Assembly (NCBI GenBank): GCA_963575745.1
Contig: CAUYUJ010004315.1
Span: 30,001-55,000 of the forward strand
DNA from: Prorocentrum cordatum
Taxonomy: Eukaryota > Sar > Dinophyceae > Prorocentrales > Prorocentraceae
DNA length: 25,000 nucleotides
Direction of reading: 5' to 3'
Within the stretch, counting starts at the first letter, position 1. The number at the start of each line of letters is the position of its first letter. The translations under genes were made by a program, and so were the position numbers. Below, piece by piece: positions 17,150 to 25,000 of the stretch. The notes under the pieces were generated by a model. The model worked only from the letters and a program-made list of their open reading frames with translations, was not told the origin of the DNA and searched no databases.

Positions 17150-17265
17150 GAAGGCGGCTGGACTTCTCAGAAGGCCTCTGGCCTTCTGAGAGGCTCTCTG
17201 CGCCTTCGGGGAAGGCTCAGGGAACTTCTTGGAAGGCTGGGGGACTTCCGAGCCTTCTGAGAAGG
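17150..17265. repeat. Palindrome cluster with a 12-bp perfect hairpin
   Basis: TCTCAGAAGGCC (17165-17176) and GGCCTTCTGAGA (17180-17191) are exact reverse complements separated by TCT. Further members are GCCTTCGGGGAAGGC (near 17202), CTTCTTGGAAGGC (near 17224) and GCCTTCTGAGAAGGC (near 17248), the last a perfect palindrome around a central G. No gene overlaps it convincingly. Confidence 0.75.
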
Positions 17266-17799
17266 CCCGCCCCTTATCACTTTCCCCCCGGGCTCGCCGC
17301 CGAGTACTTGGACCCCACCTGGGAGGCCTCTGGCCGGGTCCCAAGGATCAAGAAGGCCGGGGGCCCTGTGCGGAAGAGGCATGGCGTCGGATGCATCTGG
17401 GGCCCAAGGATCGGTGCAGATGGGTCGTCGGCGCTCAGCCTCGGAGGAGGAGCAGGAGGAGGAGCAGCAGCAGCAGGAGCAGGATGATTGCACTGTAGTG
17501 CAACTGCCCGCGAGGGAAGACAGAACCCGGTTAAGTCGGGCGGTGAGCATGGGTTCTCCCATCCTTGGAGCGGTGCTCGTGAAGTTTGGGATGGCACACC
17601 TTCTGGTCCCAAAGAGGAAATATCCCATGAGGCCAGTGCAATCTGATCCGGCGGCGGGGCGGGCCGACTCCGCACGGGAGCGAGGTCCGTGGCCAATATG
17701 CACACGCCTGGGTCCATTGCCTGCGCTGCCTCCTTGCTCGCGCAGCCTCCGTGCCGCTCCCCCCCACCCCCCCACCTGGAGGCGGGGCGGACCCCTCCA
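17266..17799. other. Unassigned stretch; a weak Glu/Gln-rich plus-strand frame is present
   Basis: A plus-strand frame from ATG 17381 runs to 17809 with EEEQEEEQQQQEQ early on, then a segment without recognisable motifs. The Glu/Gln tract comes from a GAG/CAG repeat at about 17443-17480. A perfect inverted repeat TTGCACT GT AGTGCAA lies at about 17488-17503. I would not call a gene on this evidence. Confidence 0.3.
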
Positions 17800-17868
17800 G
17801 GAGGAGTGAGGAGGAGGAGGAGGAGGAGGAGGAGGAGGAGGAGGAGGAGGAGGAGGAGGAGGAGGAGT
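17800..17868. repeat. (GAG)n triplet array
   Basis: About 65 bases of GGA triplets on the plus strand, the same motif as the minus strand of the 14808 block. Confidence 0.95.
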
Positions 17869-17995
17869 TTTATCCCGGCGCGGCTGACAGCGTGCAAGCG
17901 GGGCTGGCTACGCAGACAGACTCAGGCGAGAGCCTGACAGGAAAAGCCTCGGGCACATCGCACACGGGAGTGCCGCACGAGGAAGGGACACGAGG

Positions 17996-18855
17996 CTAGC
18001 CCGACACGGCGCATTCGTCCTCGACCACGACCAGGCCCCCGTAGGTGGCGTCGAGGACATATTCGCCGAAAGGGCGAGGCCTCAGCTGTCCCTGCACAGA
18101 CAACAGCAGCAGCTGCCCAGTACGAGGTTGCAGGCCCTCCCAGAGACGGTCTAAACGAGCGCGCGTATTGGGGGGCACTTCACCGTGGGAAGGGAGCGAA
18201 AGGAGCTGTGCATTCTCGCTGGAGTGCGCACCACAGCGGGCGCAGAAGACGAACTGGCCAACGTGCCAGACGCGGTGGCCCCCTCCAGGGGCGCGCGCGG
18301 CTGGGATGAAGGCGCCCCGTTGCCGAGCGACGCGGAAGCACCTGGCGCACCTGAAGCCCGCGGGAGACGGCACGGGCAAGTGGGAATCAGGGGGCGGCTC
18401 CGTGTCCGCCGTGAGGGCTGGCGTCGGCCCCCGTCGCTTGGCCCGCCGCAGCTGCCCGCGGCGCGGCGCCTGCTGCGACTTGGGGCCGACAGCCTGCACT
18501 GTCCTGGCAAGGAACTTGGCCGCGAAGGTGACCAGCTTAAAGGAGCGCTGCACACGCTGGCTGGCCTCGGCATCCTTGGGATGGAAGGGGGGCGCTCACA
18601 CGGGCGCCAGGGTCGGCGCGGCGGTTCCCCCACCTCGCGACAGCACCCAGCCCCTGCTCGCCATCGCGACGGCGGCGGGCATGGCCTTTCACTTTCCGTC
18701 CCCCCCCCCCCAAGGTCGTCCACGCGATCCCACATCTGAGACCACGCGTCAGCGCCCTCGCACACGGTGCCCGCGGTCTCGAAACGGCAACGCTGGAAGC
18801 TCGAGACCAGCCAGTCGCAGTCCGAATGGCAGCGAAAGGGGCCCAGCCCAGCGCG
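17996..18855 (-). pseudogene. Retroelement 3' remnant: RNase H end and CxxC zinc-ribbon domain
   Basis: Three frames in succession on the minus strand make one protein relic. From about 18838 the first frame gives HSDCDWLVSSF, an RNase H Asp motif, and then ADAWSQMWDRVDDLGG. After a C12 run (18700-18711) another frame gives KVKGHA and WGNRRADPGA, matching the closing His and Asp region of retroelement RNase H. After a G6 run (18587-18592) the third frame gives HPKDAEASQRVQRSFKLVTF. It continues to a pair of CARC motifs about 36 residues apart, followed by RARLDRLWEGLQPRTGQ, and ends at TAG 17996. The two CxxC pairs suggest a zinc ribbon. The order fits the C-terminus of a LINE-type ORF2 with RNase H, different from the LINE at 7571-11756, which lacks it. 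Confidence 0.65.
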
Positions 18856-18904
18856 CGTGAGAAGAGAAACATGAGCAGGCCATGTGCCTTGGCCACAGTT
18901 TGAC

Positions 18905-19210
18905 TGATGGAGGGCGGGTCGTTTTCAAAATGTGGCTCTCGCCGTAGCGCCGCGCACATTCATGATCACCCGTTTTCAGAACGAGGCTCTCGCCTTAGCG
19001 CCGCGCATATTCGCTTCAAACATTTGAACGAACTTCATGGATTCACGATCACCCGGTTTCAAAATGTGGTGTTCGCCTTAATGCCACGCACATTCGTTCT
19101 AACAACTTGCAAGAGCTTCACGGATTGAGGGCGGTTCCTTTTCAAAATGTGGCTCTCGTCTTAGCGCCGCTCACATTCGTTCATAAAGTTTGCAAGAGTT
19201 TCACGGATCC
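18905..19210. repeat. Tandem array of four units, period about 84 bp
   Basis: TTTTCAAAATGTGGCTCTCG and variants start at about 18922, 18973, 19057 and 19140, so the first unit is shortened to 51 bases. Each continues with CTTAGCGCCGCGCACATTCG, and the longer units with a segment like TGCAAGAGCTTCACGGATTGA. The array ends at about 19210. I see no coding signature. It directly precedes, on the minus strand, the RNase H remnant. Confidence 0.85.
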
Positions 19211-19502
19211 GGGGTTTTGGGCAGATTCCGGATTTTGCGGGTGCAATAGTTACGTTGAGTCGCGGTGTTGAATTCCCAAGAATGGCATTCTGGCACTATC
19301 CAAGATCGTCAAGACGCAACAGTCAGGTTGATCCGTGGCGTTGGAATCCCGAGAACAATGTTTTGGCATGCTTCTGGGTCTTCAAACGATTGTCTTCCAA
19401 CGAGGCAGATCCCTCAATGGAAATTAACCGCTGTAGAGGCCTATGAAAAGAGAGCTTGGAGGGAAAGTGTACTCCAACATCGTTGATGGCTCTTGGGTTT
19501 AC
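19211..19502. other. Unassigned stretch, no gene seen
   Basis: About 290 bases with lower GC than the surroundings and no recognisable protein or repeat on either strand. The words GTTGAATTCCCAAGAATGGCATTCTGGCA and a later similar GTTGGAATCCCGAGAACAATGTTTTGGCA suggest one weak direct repeat about 72 bases apart. Confidence 0.35.
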
Positions 19503-19649
19503 ACTGGTCCTCCTCCTCATCCTCCTCATCCTCCTCCTCATCATCACCATCATCATCACCACCACCACCATCATCATCAGCAGCAGCAGCATCAGCATCA
19601 TCATCATCACCACCATCATCATCATCATCATCCCCACCACCATCATCAT

Positions 19650-19684
<35 letters not shown>

Positions 19685-19907
19685 TCATCATCATGATCAT
19701 AATCCTCATCATCACTATCATGATCGTCATCATCATCATCATCAGCATCATCATCATCGTCCATGATCATCATCATTATCGTCATCATCATCGTCATCAT
19801 CCTCATCATCATCTGCATCATCAACATCAGCACCAGCATCCTTATCATCAGTCTCATCATCAGAAGCATTATCATCAGCATCATCATCAGCATCAGCAGC
19901 AGCAGCT
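19503..19907. repeat. (ATC)n / CTC triplet array, about 400 bp
   Basis: The array starts with CTC triplets and becomes ATC/ACC/AGC triplets. It would give poly-His, poly-Ile or poly-Ser on plus and poly-Asp or poly-Met on minus. I treat these as non-coding. Confidence 0.95.
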
Positions 19908-20178
19908 TAGGGGCAGCGTGGTGGCCCAGCTCCAGGGTGCCTCGGCTCCCTCCGTTAGCCGCCTGCGACGGGTGCTGCCAGCGGTGACCCTGGCCCAGTG
20001 GAGGCCCAGACGGCCTCCCGCGAGGTCCAGAGGGCCCCCCGGGGGGGTCCGACATGGCGCGGAAGGCCGGGGGCACCTGGAGCCTGGACCACCTCTGGCA
20101 ACCTCCCGCACGGCGGGTTGGCATCGCGATGACGTCGGCACTGGTGCCTGACAGGGAGGGGATCACTTCAACCTTGAG

Positions 20179-20315
20179 CGATCGCGGCGGTCCGATAGCG
20201 CAGATCGTTCGGCATCCGCCGAGTCTGGGCCACCAGCGGCGTTCCACTGCGAACGGCCGCAGTGGAGTCGCCGCCGCGCCAGCGCGGCGCGAGCCTGCCG
20301 TAGCCGCGTCTGGAG
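20179..20315. repeat. Dispersed repeat, copy 2
   Basis: The second copy of the repeat at 15243-15365, in the same orientation. Both share CAGCGGCGTTC-like, GTCGCCGCC and GCGCGGCGCGA blocks in the same order. A (CA)n run follows at 20325. Confidence 0.5.
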
Positions 20316-20324
20316 GTCTCCAAC

Positions 20325-20342
20325 ACACACACACACACACAC
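20325..20342. repeat. (CA)n microsatellite
   Basis: About nine CA units. Confidence 0.9.
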
Positions 20343-20649
20343 GACGGCAAGGGGGCGGACACGGGAGGGGGTCTGAGCCTGGCATACGCCCCTCGAGTTG
20401 TTGCATGGGGACATCGATGATGCCTCAGAGCTTCGCCAACTGCTGTTCACACTGGTTCAGACAGCTGCACGGCGACCTGCCAAGGGCCCCCCGGGCCCCA
20501 CGTCGACGCCGCGGGGCACGAAGACGCTGTTCGAGAGCGCCTGGATGCGCTCGAGGGGCCTCCCGAGCGGTGCGCCGGCTGCCACGCGCGGAAGGTGGGT
20601 CCCCTCCTCCTCCTCTGCCTCCTCCTCCTCCTCATCCTGCTCCTCCGCC

Positions 20650-20725
20650 TCCAAGCCTTCAAGGCGCGGACAGTGTCGAGCGAAGCTCCAATGCCCTCGG
20701 TGGCCCTCCTCCTGGCCTGCGCCAA
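20650..20725 (-). CDS. Possible exon 2 of an unidentified spliced gene
   Basis: The minus strand has a pyrimidine-rich stretch ending TTCCATTCCAG at 20726, a good splice acceptor. The frame then reads LAQARRRATEGIGASLDTVR and ALKAW, with a compact, protein-like composition. After about 20655 the sequence becomes GGA-triplet rich and the exon end is unclear. It joins in phase 0 with the upstream exon at 20997-21066. A further open segment (ERIQALSNSVFVPRG, near 20485-20530) in another frame might be a third exon. I do not recognise the protein. Confidence 0.35.
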
Positions 20726-20996
20726 CTGGAATGGAAGGAGAATTACGAAGGTAGCGGGAGAAGAAGGCTACCAGGGAAAGAAGCACGTCCTGGGGGAGAC
20801 GGGTCCTGGGCGCCGGGGTCTTGCCCCAGAGCCAGATCTCACCGCACCGACCTTGCAGACGTGCTGCAGCGGACTTTTGCGTGGATTTCTGTCAGTGCAA
20901 AACCCCGAAACGGCGAGTGAAAAACGAAGTGAATTTCGCGTGGATCTTTGTTAGTCTTCACTCCTGGCCAACCAAAAAAATCCGCACGAGACTCAC

Positions 20997-21066
20997 CTCG
21001 AGATCCGGAGCGAACTTCTCCAGGACACTCCGGGCCCATCCCATCGTTTCCCGAACGAAGCCCGCT
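20997..21066 (-). CDS. Possible exon 1 of an unidentified spliced gene
   Basis: The frame reads GFVRETMGWARSVLEKFAPD followed by LE, then CTCGAG and the donor GTGAGT starting at 20996, a canonical 5' splice site. A possible acceptor (CTCGCAG) lies just upstream, giving a 70-base exon. The intron of 271 bases to 20726 contains several stops, and the two exons join in phase 0. The joining is inference from splice-site quality and amino-acid character only. Confidence 0.35.
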
Positions 21067-22430
21067 CTGCGAGGTTGGCGCCGTGACACTTCCCCAAGGC
21101 GAGTGGCTACGCCAGTGCTTGCAGGGATGCGGCCTGGGCCGCGCTCCCGGGGCTCTCCCGGCGCCCACCAAGTGTCCTGCGGCGGGGGGCTGGGGGGGCG
21201 GGAGGCAGTCCACGAAGGGGGCCAGGGACACACAAGCAAGCAGACACAACTCCCAGGATCCCAGGATCCCCAAATCCCAAATCCCTGCATATTCGTGTCC
21301 CCCTCCACTTCCCATCTTTCCCAGATTGCCCCGGGAGCCGACGATTACGTGTGTGTGTGTCTGTATTTGTTGTTATCCCTCCTCAGTCCAGCGAAAAACA
21401 TGAAAGGAGGTCCAAACACTTTGTGGGCACCTGGGGCGGGCGGGCGTGCACGATCGGCGGACAGTCCAGGCGCGGAGGCGGGAGTCCGCCTCGGCGCGTC
21501 CTCCGCCACCCTCCAAGCCCACGAGGAGGCAGGGAGGTGCCCGGGAAGCGGCGGCAGGTGCGTGGAGCTGCCAGGGGAAGCAGCGGGGGTCTTCGTGAGT
21601 GGTGGGGCCCGGACGTGGGCCCCCGCCCCCCGAGGGGGGCGGCGGGTGGCGTCGCGGCTCGTCTCCTCTGCATTGGGCGCGGCCGGCGTGGTCCGCGGCC
21701 AGCCCGGACGCCAGGGCGGCCCTCGCCGAAGGTCCTGCCAGGTCCTCCCCCCCCCCGGCCCGGGCGGTGCGCCCTGCCCGCCCCTCCCGTTCCCTGAGCT
21801 GGCCGTACGGTGGGCCTGCGTCGGGTGCAGCTCACACCGCCTAGCTCGCGACGGTGTGGCTTTGCATCGCGCAGCTTGCCCGGCACGGCTTCCGCCACAG
21901 GTTCTGCACCACGCACCCTGCACGGCAGGGCGTCCGAGCCGAACAGGGCAAAGCATGAAGACGTCGTTGTGCCCCGCCGCCACTCGTGCTCAACTTTCCT
22001 TGGGGATCGTCGGCAGGATCCCCCCCTGCGTCTCCACTGTGATCGAGGGGGGGTCGTGCTGCTCTCCTTTGCTGTCAAATGGCGAAGTGTGCCCTCCTCC
22101 TTGTCGCATCGATGGCCATGCTCGTGGATGTCAGTCCCGTTCCTGGTGTGCCCATGTAATGTTTTTCTGGCCACCTCCTCTCGGGAGTGCCCAACGGGAC
22201 GGGGTGGAAACTTCCCGTTGGCGTAAGGCTGTAGCTGGCGTGCGTCCCGCAGCTTGCTGGTGATCTGTAGTGCATGCCCACTGGGGAGCCCGATGGAGAA
22301 GGTGCGTTTGGCGGGTCGTGACCTGGGCTAGGTTCGCGGCTTGGGCTGTTCTACTGGCATCGTTTCGCGTGAGCTCGTGCTCTGGGGCTTGTCAGGGGTG
22401 GGGTGGCGTGTCGAGGTTATTTGATATGGC
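21067..22430. other. 1.36 kb of GC-rich sequence without a recognised gene
   Basis: A plus-strand frame is open from before 21067 to 22263 and several minus frames are also open, which GC richness makes common. None shows a family motif. A (GT)n run lies at about 21349-21361. There are several C8 to C10 runs. Introns of an unidentified gene continuing from 20997-21066 are possible. Confidence 0.35.
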
Positions 22431-22505
22431 TTAGGGGGCCACATGCGAACCCTCCCCATCAGAAATCGTGGGGGGTAGGGGTAGGGTTCGCATGTGGCCC
22501 CCTAA
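22431..22505. repeat. 75-bp palindrome with a 23-bp perfect stem, MITE-like or hairpin-RNA-like
   Basis: Bases 22431-22453 (starting TTAGGGGGCC) and 22483-22505 (ending GGCCCCCTAA) are exact reverse complements. Four further G-C pairs form after a one-base bulge, leaving a loop of about 20 bases. The word TGGC stands directly before the left arm and directly after the right arm, as a target-site duplication would. No coding frame uses it. Confidence 0.85.
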
Positions 22506-22592
22506 TGGCTGGGATGTTGGTAGGAAGCCTCCTGGGTCGGCGTCCTTCCACGTCCGGAGCGTCTCCACCCATTACGATGCCGTAGTGGTGGT

Positions 22593-22642
22593 GTGGCGTC
22601 GGGAGCTGAAGTGGGCCTGTGAGCGTCGTTGGTGGCGTGATG
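22593..22642. repeat. 50-bp direct repeat, copy 1
   Basis: Matches 23441-23490 at 43 of 50 positions by direct comparison. Six of the seven differences are transitions, and copy 1 always has the A or T. Confidence 0.8.
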
Positions 22643-22794
22643 TCCGATGTCCGCCACCGTGCCATCCTGGCACGTGGAGGCGTGGAAAAAATGCCAAGTG
22701 CTGTCTGGCACGGTTTCTGCAGTCTTCTAAGGGACCCCCCGCCTCTCGTCACAGGATGGCGCGTGCACCGCCCCTCCTCCCGAAGGATCCCCGG

Positions 22795-22960
22795 CGGCCT
22801 TGGCGCTTCCCTAGGCCGCCCAGATGGCCCAAGATGCCTCCAAGACGGCCGAAGCTGGCTCCAAGAGGGCCCAGCATAGCCCCATGACGCCCCAGGATGG
22901 CCTCAAGATGGCTCAAAGGAGCCGCATGACGGATCCAGACGGCCCCAAGAAGAGCTTCCA
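22795..22960 (+). repeat. Degenerate CCAAGATGGC-type array, block 1
   Basis: Loose repeats of about 15 bases with the theme CCAAGATGGCCTC. In the plus frame they give Lys/Pro/Gln/Asp/Gly-rich peptide (AQDASKTAEAGSKRAQ). Bases 22823-22917 match 23128-23222 closely, about 305 bases away. Similar arrays are frequent in dinoflagellate genomes in my recollection. Coding status is unknown. Confidence 0.7.
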
Positions 22961-23039
22961 GAGGGTCCGAAAAAAAGGAATTCCATGTTTTTCCTTTGGT
23001 GTTTCATTGGATGTTTGAATTACGTTTCTGGGCATCCGT

Positions 23040-23280
23040 TCGCTCAAGGCGGCCCAGGAAGCCTCTGGGATCCCTGGAGCTCTCCAAGACTCCCATGAAG
23101 GCCCAGAGCAGCCACACAGGCAGCCAAGATGGACGAAGATGCCTCCAAGATGGTCAAAGACAGCTCCAAGAGGGCCCAAAATAGCCCCATGACGGCCCAG
23201 GATTGCCTCAAGGTAGCTCATCAAGACCCCAATGACGGCTCAAGACGGCTCCAAGACGAGGCTCCGGAGGGCCTGAAGAG
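23040..23280 (+). repeat. Degenerate CCAAGATGGC-type array, block 2
   Basis: The same theme as block 1. The 95-base core (23128-23222) shares AAGATGCCTCCAAGA and CTCCAAGAGGGCCCA with block 1 in the same order, so one block is a duplicate of the other. Between the blocks lies an AT-richer spacer (22970-23030). Confidence 0.75.
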
Positions 23281-23440
23281 GCCAAAACACATTACTGTTT
23301 ACAGGTGTTTACTTGGTAAATGGATGCTGACCTTTCCAAGCTTCCGTCAGCTGAAGACGGCCCAGGCCTGCAATATCGCCCCAAGAATGCTGGGCTGGCA
23401 CGGTGGCGGGACTTGCGGCAGGCAGCTGGATAATGACATT

Positions 23441-23490
23441 GTGGCGTCTGGGGCTGAAGTGGGCCCGCGAGCGCCGTCGGTGGCGTGGTG
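23441..23490. repeat. 50-bp direct repeat, copy 2
   Basis: The partner of 22593-22642. Copy 2 retains CpG sites that are TpG or CpA in copy 1. The two copies bracket the CCAAGATGGC blocks. Confidence 0.8.
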
Positions 23491-23566
23491 GACTCGTCAT
23501 TCGGCTCCTCCTGCAGGTTGGCGTACATGGCAGTGAGTATGAATGTTTTTCAAGTTATGATTTGAT

Positions 23567-23665
23567 TGTCCTCCTCCTCCTCCTCATTATCGTCATCATG
23601 ATTCTGATTCTCCTCCTCTTCCTCCTCCTCCTCCTCCTCCTCCTCCTCCTCCTCCTCCTCTGGTT
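23567..23665. repeat. (CTC)n triplet array with ATC interruptions
   Basis: A pyrimidine triplet block, perfect CTC at about 23610-23660. Confidence 0.93.
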
Positions 23666-23735
23666 CCTCATTTTCTCCTACTCATCATCCCGAGGATAGC
23701 TTCGGAATGGTTGATCCACTGCATGCGTCTACGCG

Positions 23736-24035
23736 TCCTCCTCCTCCTCCTCCCCCTCCACTCCTCCTCTCCTCCTCCCGTTTCCTCTTCCTCTCTGCGC
23801 TGTCACATTCACGCAATGCGGCACCCCTGGCGGCTGCTGGTTCACTTGCCGACCACTCTCGCGGGGACCCGAGTCAAACCGAGCCTCGGCATCCCCACTC
23901 CTCGCCCCGCCTGCTCATCCCACCCTACTCCACATCCTCCCGCTCTTCCCAAATCCTCTTTCGACCCCGTCATCCTCCTCATCCTGCTCTCCTCCAAATT
24001 TTCTCCTCCGCCTCCTCCTCCTGCCTCCTCCCAGA
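23736..24035. repeat. Pyrimidine-rich CTCC low-complexity region
   Basis: Repeated CCTCCTCC and TCCTC words with interruptions. No gene seen. It is the third large CTC-type block in the window. Confidence 0.7.
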
Positions 24036-24640
24036 GTAGCCGAACCAAGCCAGATCGGGCTGTCCGAAATCGATATCGCATTGGATCGATCGGACCGAAA
24101 TGGACCCTGACAGGATACATATCTCATAGACCACCCTCCGAGTGATAAGGAGGCTGGTGGGGGGTCGGGGCAGCTGTCGGTTTGCGATCGGCCTCCGCTC
24201 GGATTCGCGATCTGTCTTACCCTCGAGCTCGATATCCACCGATCTCACTGTCTATCGACCTCAGTCTGCCTGTTAAAATCAAGAACTGTCTGTCGACCTC
24301 ACTATCCGTTTACCCATCTCACTATCGGTCCGTCTCTACCGATCGCAGTCTCATTACGTCGATTGGCCTCTCTCTGGCTCTCTCTCTCTCTCTCTGTCTC
24401 TGTATGTCTGCATTGTCCGAGTGCTATATGTGTCGCCCCGCGCCACTTCTACGAACTGCAATCCGAGCTCCACGTCGATGTGCACTTCGATGCGAATCCC
24501 ACCAAACCATCTGGGCGAAGGTGGCATAACGAGACTTGTCTCTTCCCTCTTCCAAGAGCCCCTCCTTCCCCGACTCGGGGAGGGTTGACCCCTCCCGCTA
24601 CACCCTCTCCTGGGCCTGCACGGGCGGCGGACGGAGGGGT
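24036..24640. other. Unassigned stretch with CGATC-rich words and a (CT)n run
   Basis: From about 24060 to 24360 short words such as CTATCGACCTCA, CTGTCGACCTCA, CTATCGGTCC and CTACCGATCGC recur irregularly, suggesting an old degenerate repeat. A (CT)n run lies at about 24366-24400. No gene seen. Confidence 0.4.
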
Positions 24641-24644
24641 TTAG

Positions 24645-25000
24645 AGCGTCCAGGATGGCCTCCAATATGAACCCCGAGAGGGCCAAAGATAGCCGATGGT
24701 GGTCTCCAAGATGGCCCATCATGGCTCACGATGGCCTCCAACATGCCTCCAAGAGGCCCCAAGATCGCACCTAGAGGGCGCCAAGTGGCCACGGAGCCTC
24801 CCAGTGACACCCCCGGGATGCCACGATCCTTCCAAAACCAGAGGAGGCGCACTGTCTTGTGCAGTCTCGTCCTTTCGCTTCCAACGGTTTCTGATGGTTC
24901 AAAATGACACAAACGATGGCCCAAGAGAGCCTCAAGAGAGCCTCAGGCCCTCTGGACAGCCCCAGGGAGCGCTACAGAGGCTCCCAAGAGCGCCCCGCGA
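24645..25000 (+). repeat. Degenerate CCAAGATGGC-type array, block 3
   Basis: The themes CTCCAAGATGGC, CACGATGGCCTCCAACATG and CCTCAAGAGAGCCTCA recur. It resembles blocks 1 and 2 but with a different order. It continues past the window end. Confidence 0.65.

Noticed and set aside
17540-17680. 5S rRNA or snRNA resemblance (AAGGATGGGAGAACC on the minus strand)
   Set aside because: Only one short word resembles 5S rRNA; the conserved internal control region and the flanking stems are absent.
19503-19907. His-rich or Asp-rich metal-binding protein
   Set aside because: The His and Asp runs are translations of an ATC/ACC triplet array and are matched by equally long runs in other frames.
20821-22263. 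480-residue plus-strand open frame
   Set aside because: The region is very GC-rich and other frames on both strands are also open over most of it. No motif or sensible composition was seen, and it overlaps the better-supported minus-strand exon at 20997-21066.

Overview
The window looks like nuclear DNA of a dinoflagellate. The basis is indirect but consistent: GC-rich sequence, very long simple repeats, no bacterial operon or ribosome-binding-site signals, a DIRS-like tyrosine-recombinase retroelement with a methyltransferase-like domain, a non-LTR retrotransposon with an RRM-like ORF1, arrays of the degenerate CCAAGATGGC type, and an 11-base match to the 3' end of the dinoflagellate spliced leader. 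I cannot name the genus. Everything with recognisable coding sense lies on the minus strand.

Bases 1-7300 hold one retroelement read right to left: a Gag-like protein with two predicted membrane helices (5785-7230); a same-frame stop (TGA, 5785-5787) followed by an open linker; the N-terminal part of Pol with reverse transcriptase motifs A and B and the start of a methyltransferase-like fold (4078-5457); the rest of the methyltransferase, RT motif C and RNase H (2235-4145); a tyrosine recombinase (about 1325-2305); and a single-pass membrane protein with four N-glycosylation sequons (123-1304). Motifs for each enzymatic step of a DIRS-type cycle (reverse transcription, RNA removal, recombinase-mediated integration) are present, but single-base frameshifts interrupt them. 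The methyltransferase lies inside the RT, and both end proteins are predicted membrane proteins. This is the best candidate for an unusual system in the window.

Bases 7400-12780 hold a near full-length LINE, also on the minus strand: ORF1 (coiled coil plus RRM-like, 10594-11665), endonuclease (9346-10593) and reverse transcriptase (7781-9349). It is bounded on both sides by (ACAT)n arrays in the same orientation, as if it had inserted into one tetranucleotide array. ORF1 and ORF2 share a frame and are separated by one TAG.

Bases 12780-25000 are a repeat landscape with gene debris. It holds a possible V-ATPase subunit A exon fragment, an 89-bp tandem array, a spliced-leader-like 11-mer, a TCGAGGN heptamer array followed by about 350 bp of CTC triplets, clusters of palindromes based on GCCTTCTGAGAAGGC, a decayed RNase H plus zinc-ribbon end of a second retroelement (17996-18855), an 84-bp tandem array, an ATC-triplet array, two possible spliced exons (20650-21066), a 75-bp near-perfect palindrome (22431-22505), and duplicated blocks of degenerate CCAAGATGGC-type sequence. 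I saw no tRNA, rRNA, CRISPR array, promoter or terminator that I could support. Nearly every frameshift in the coding relics falls in a homopolymer run, so sequencing error cannot be separated from real decay from this sequence alone.
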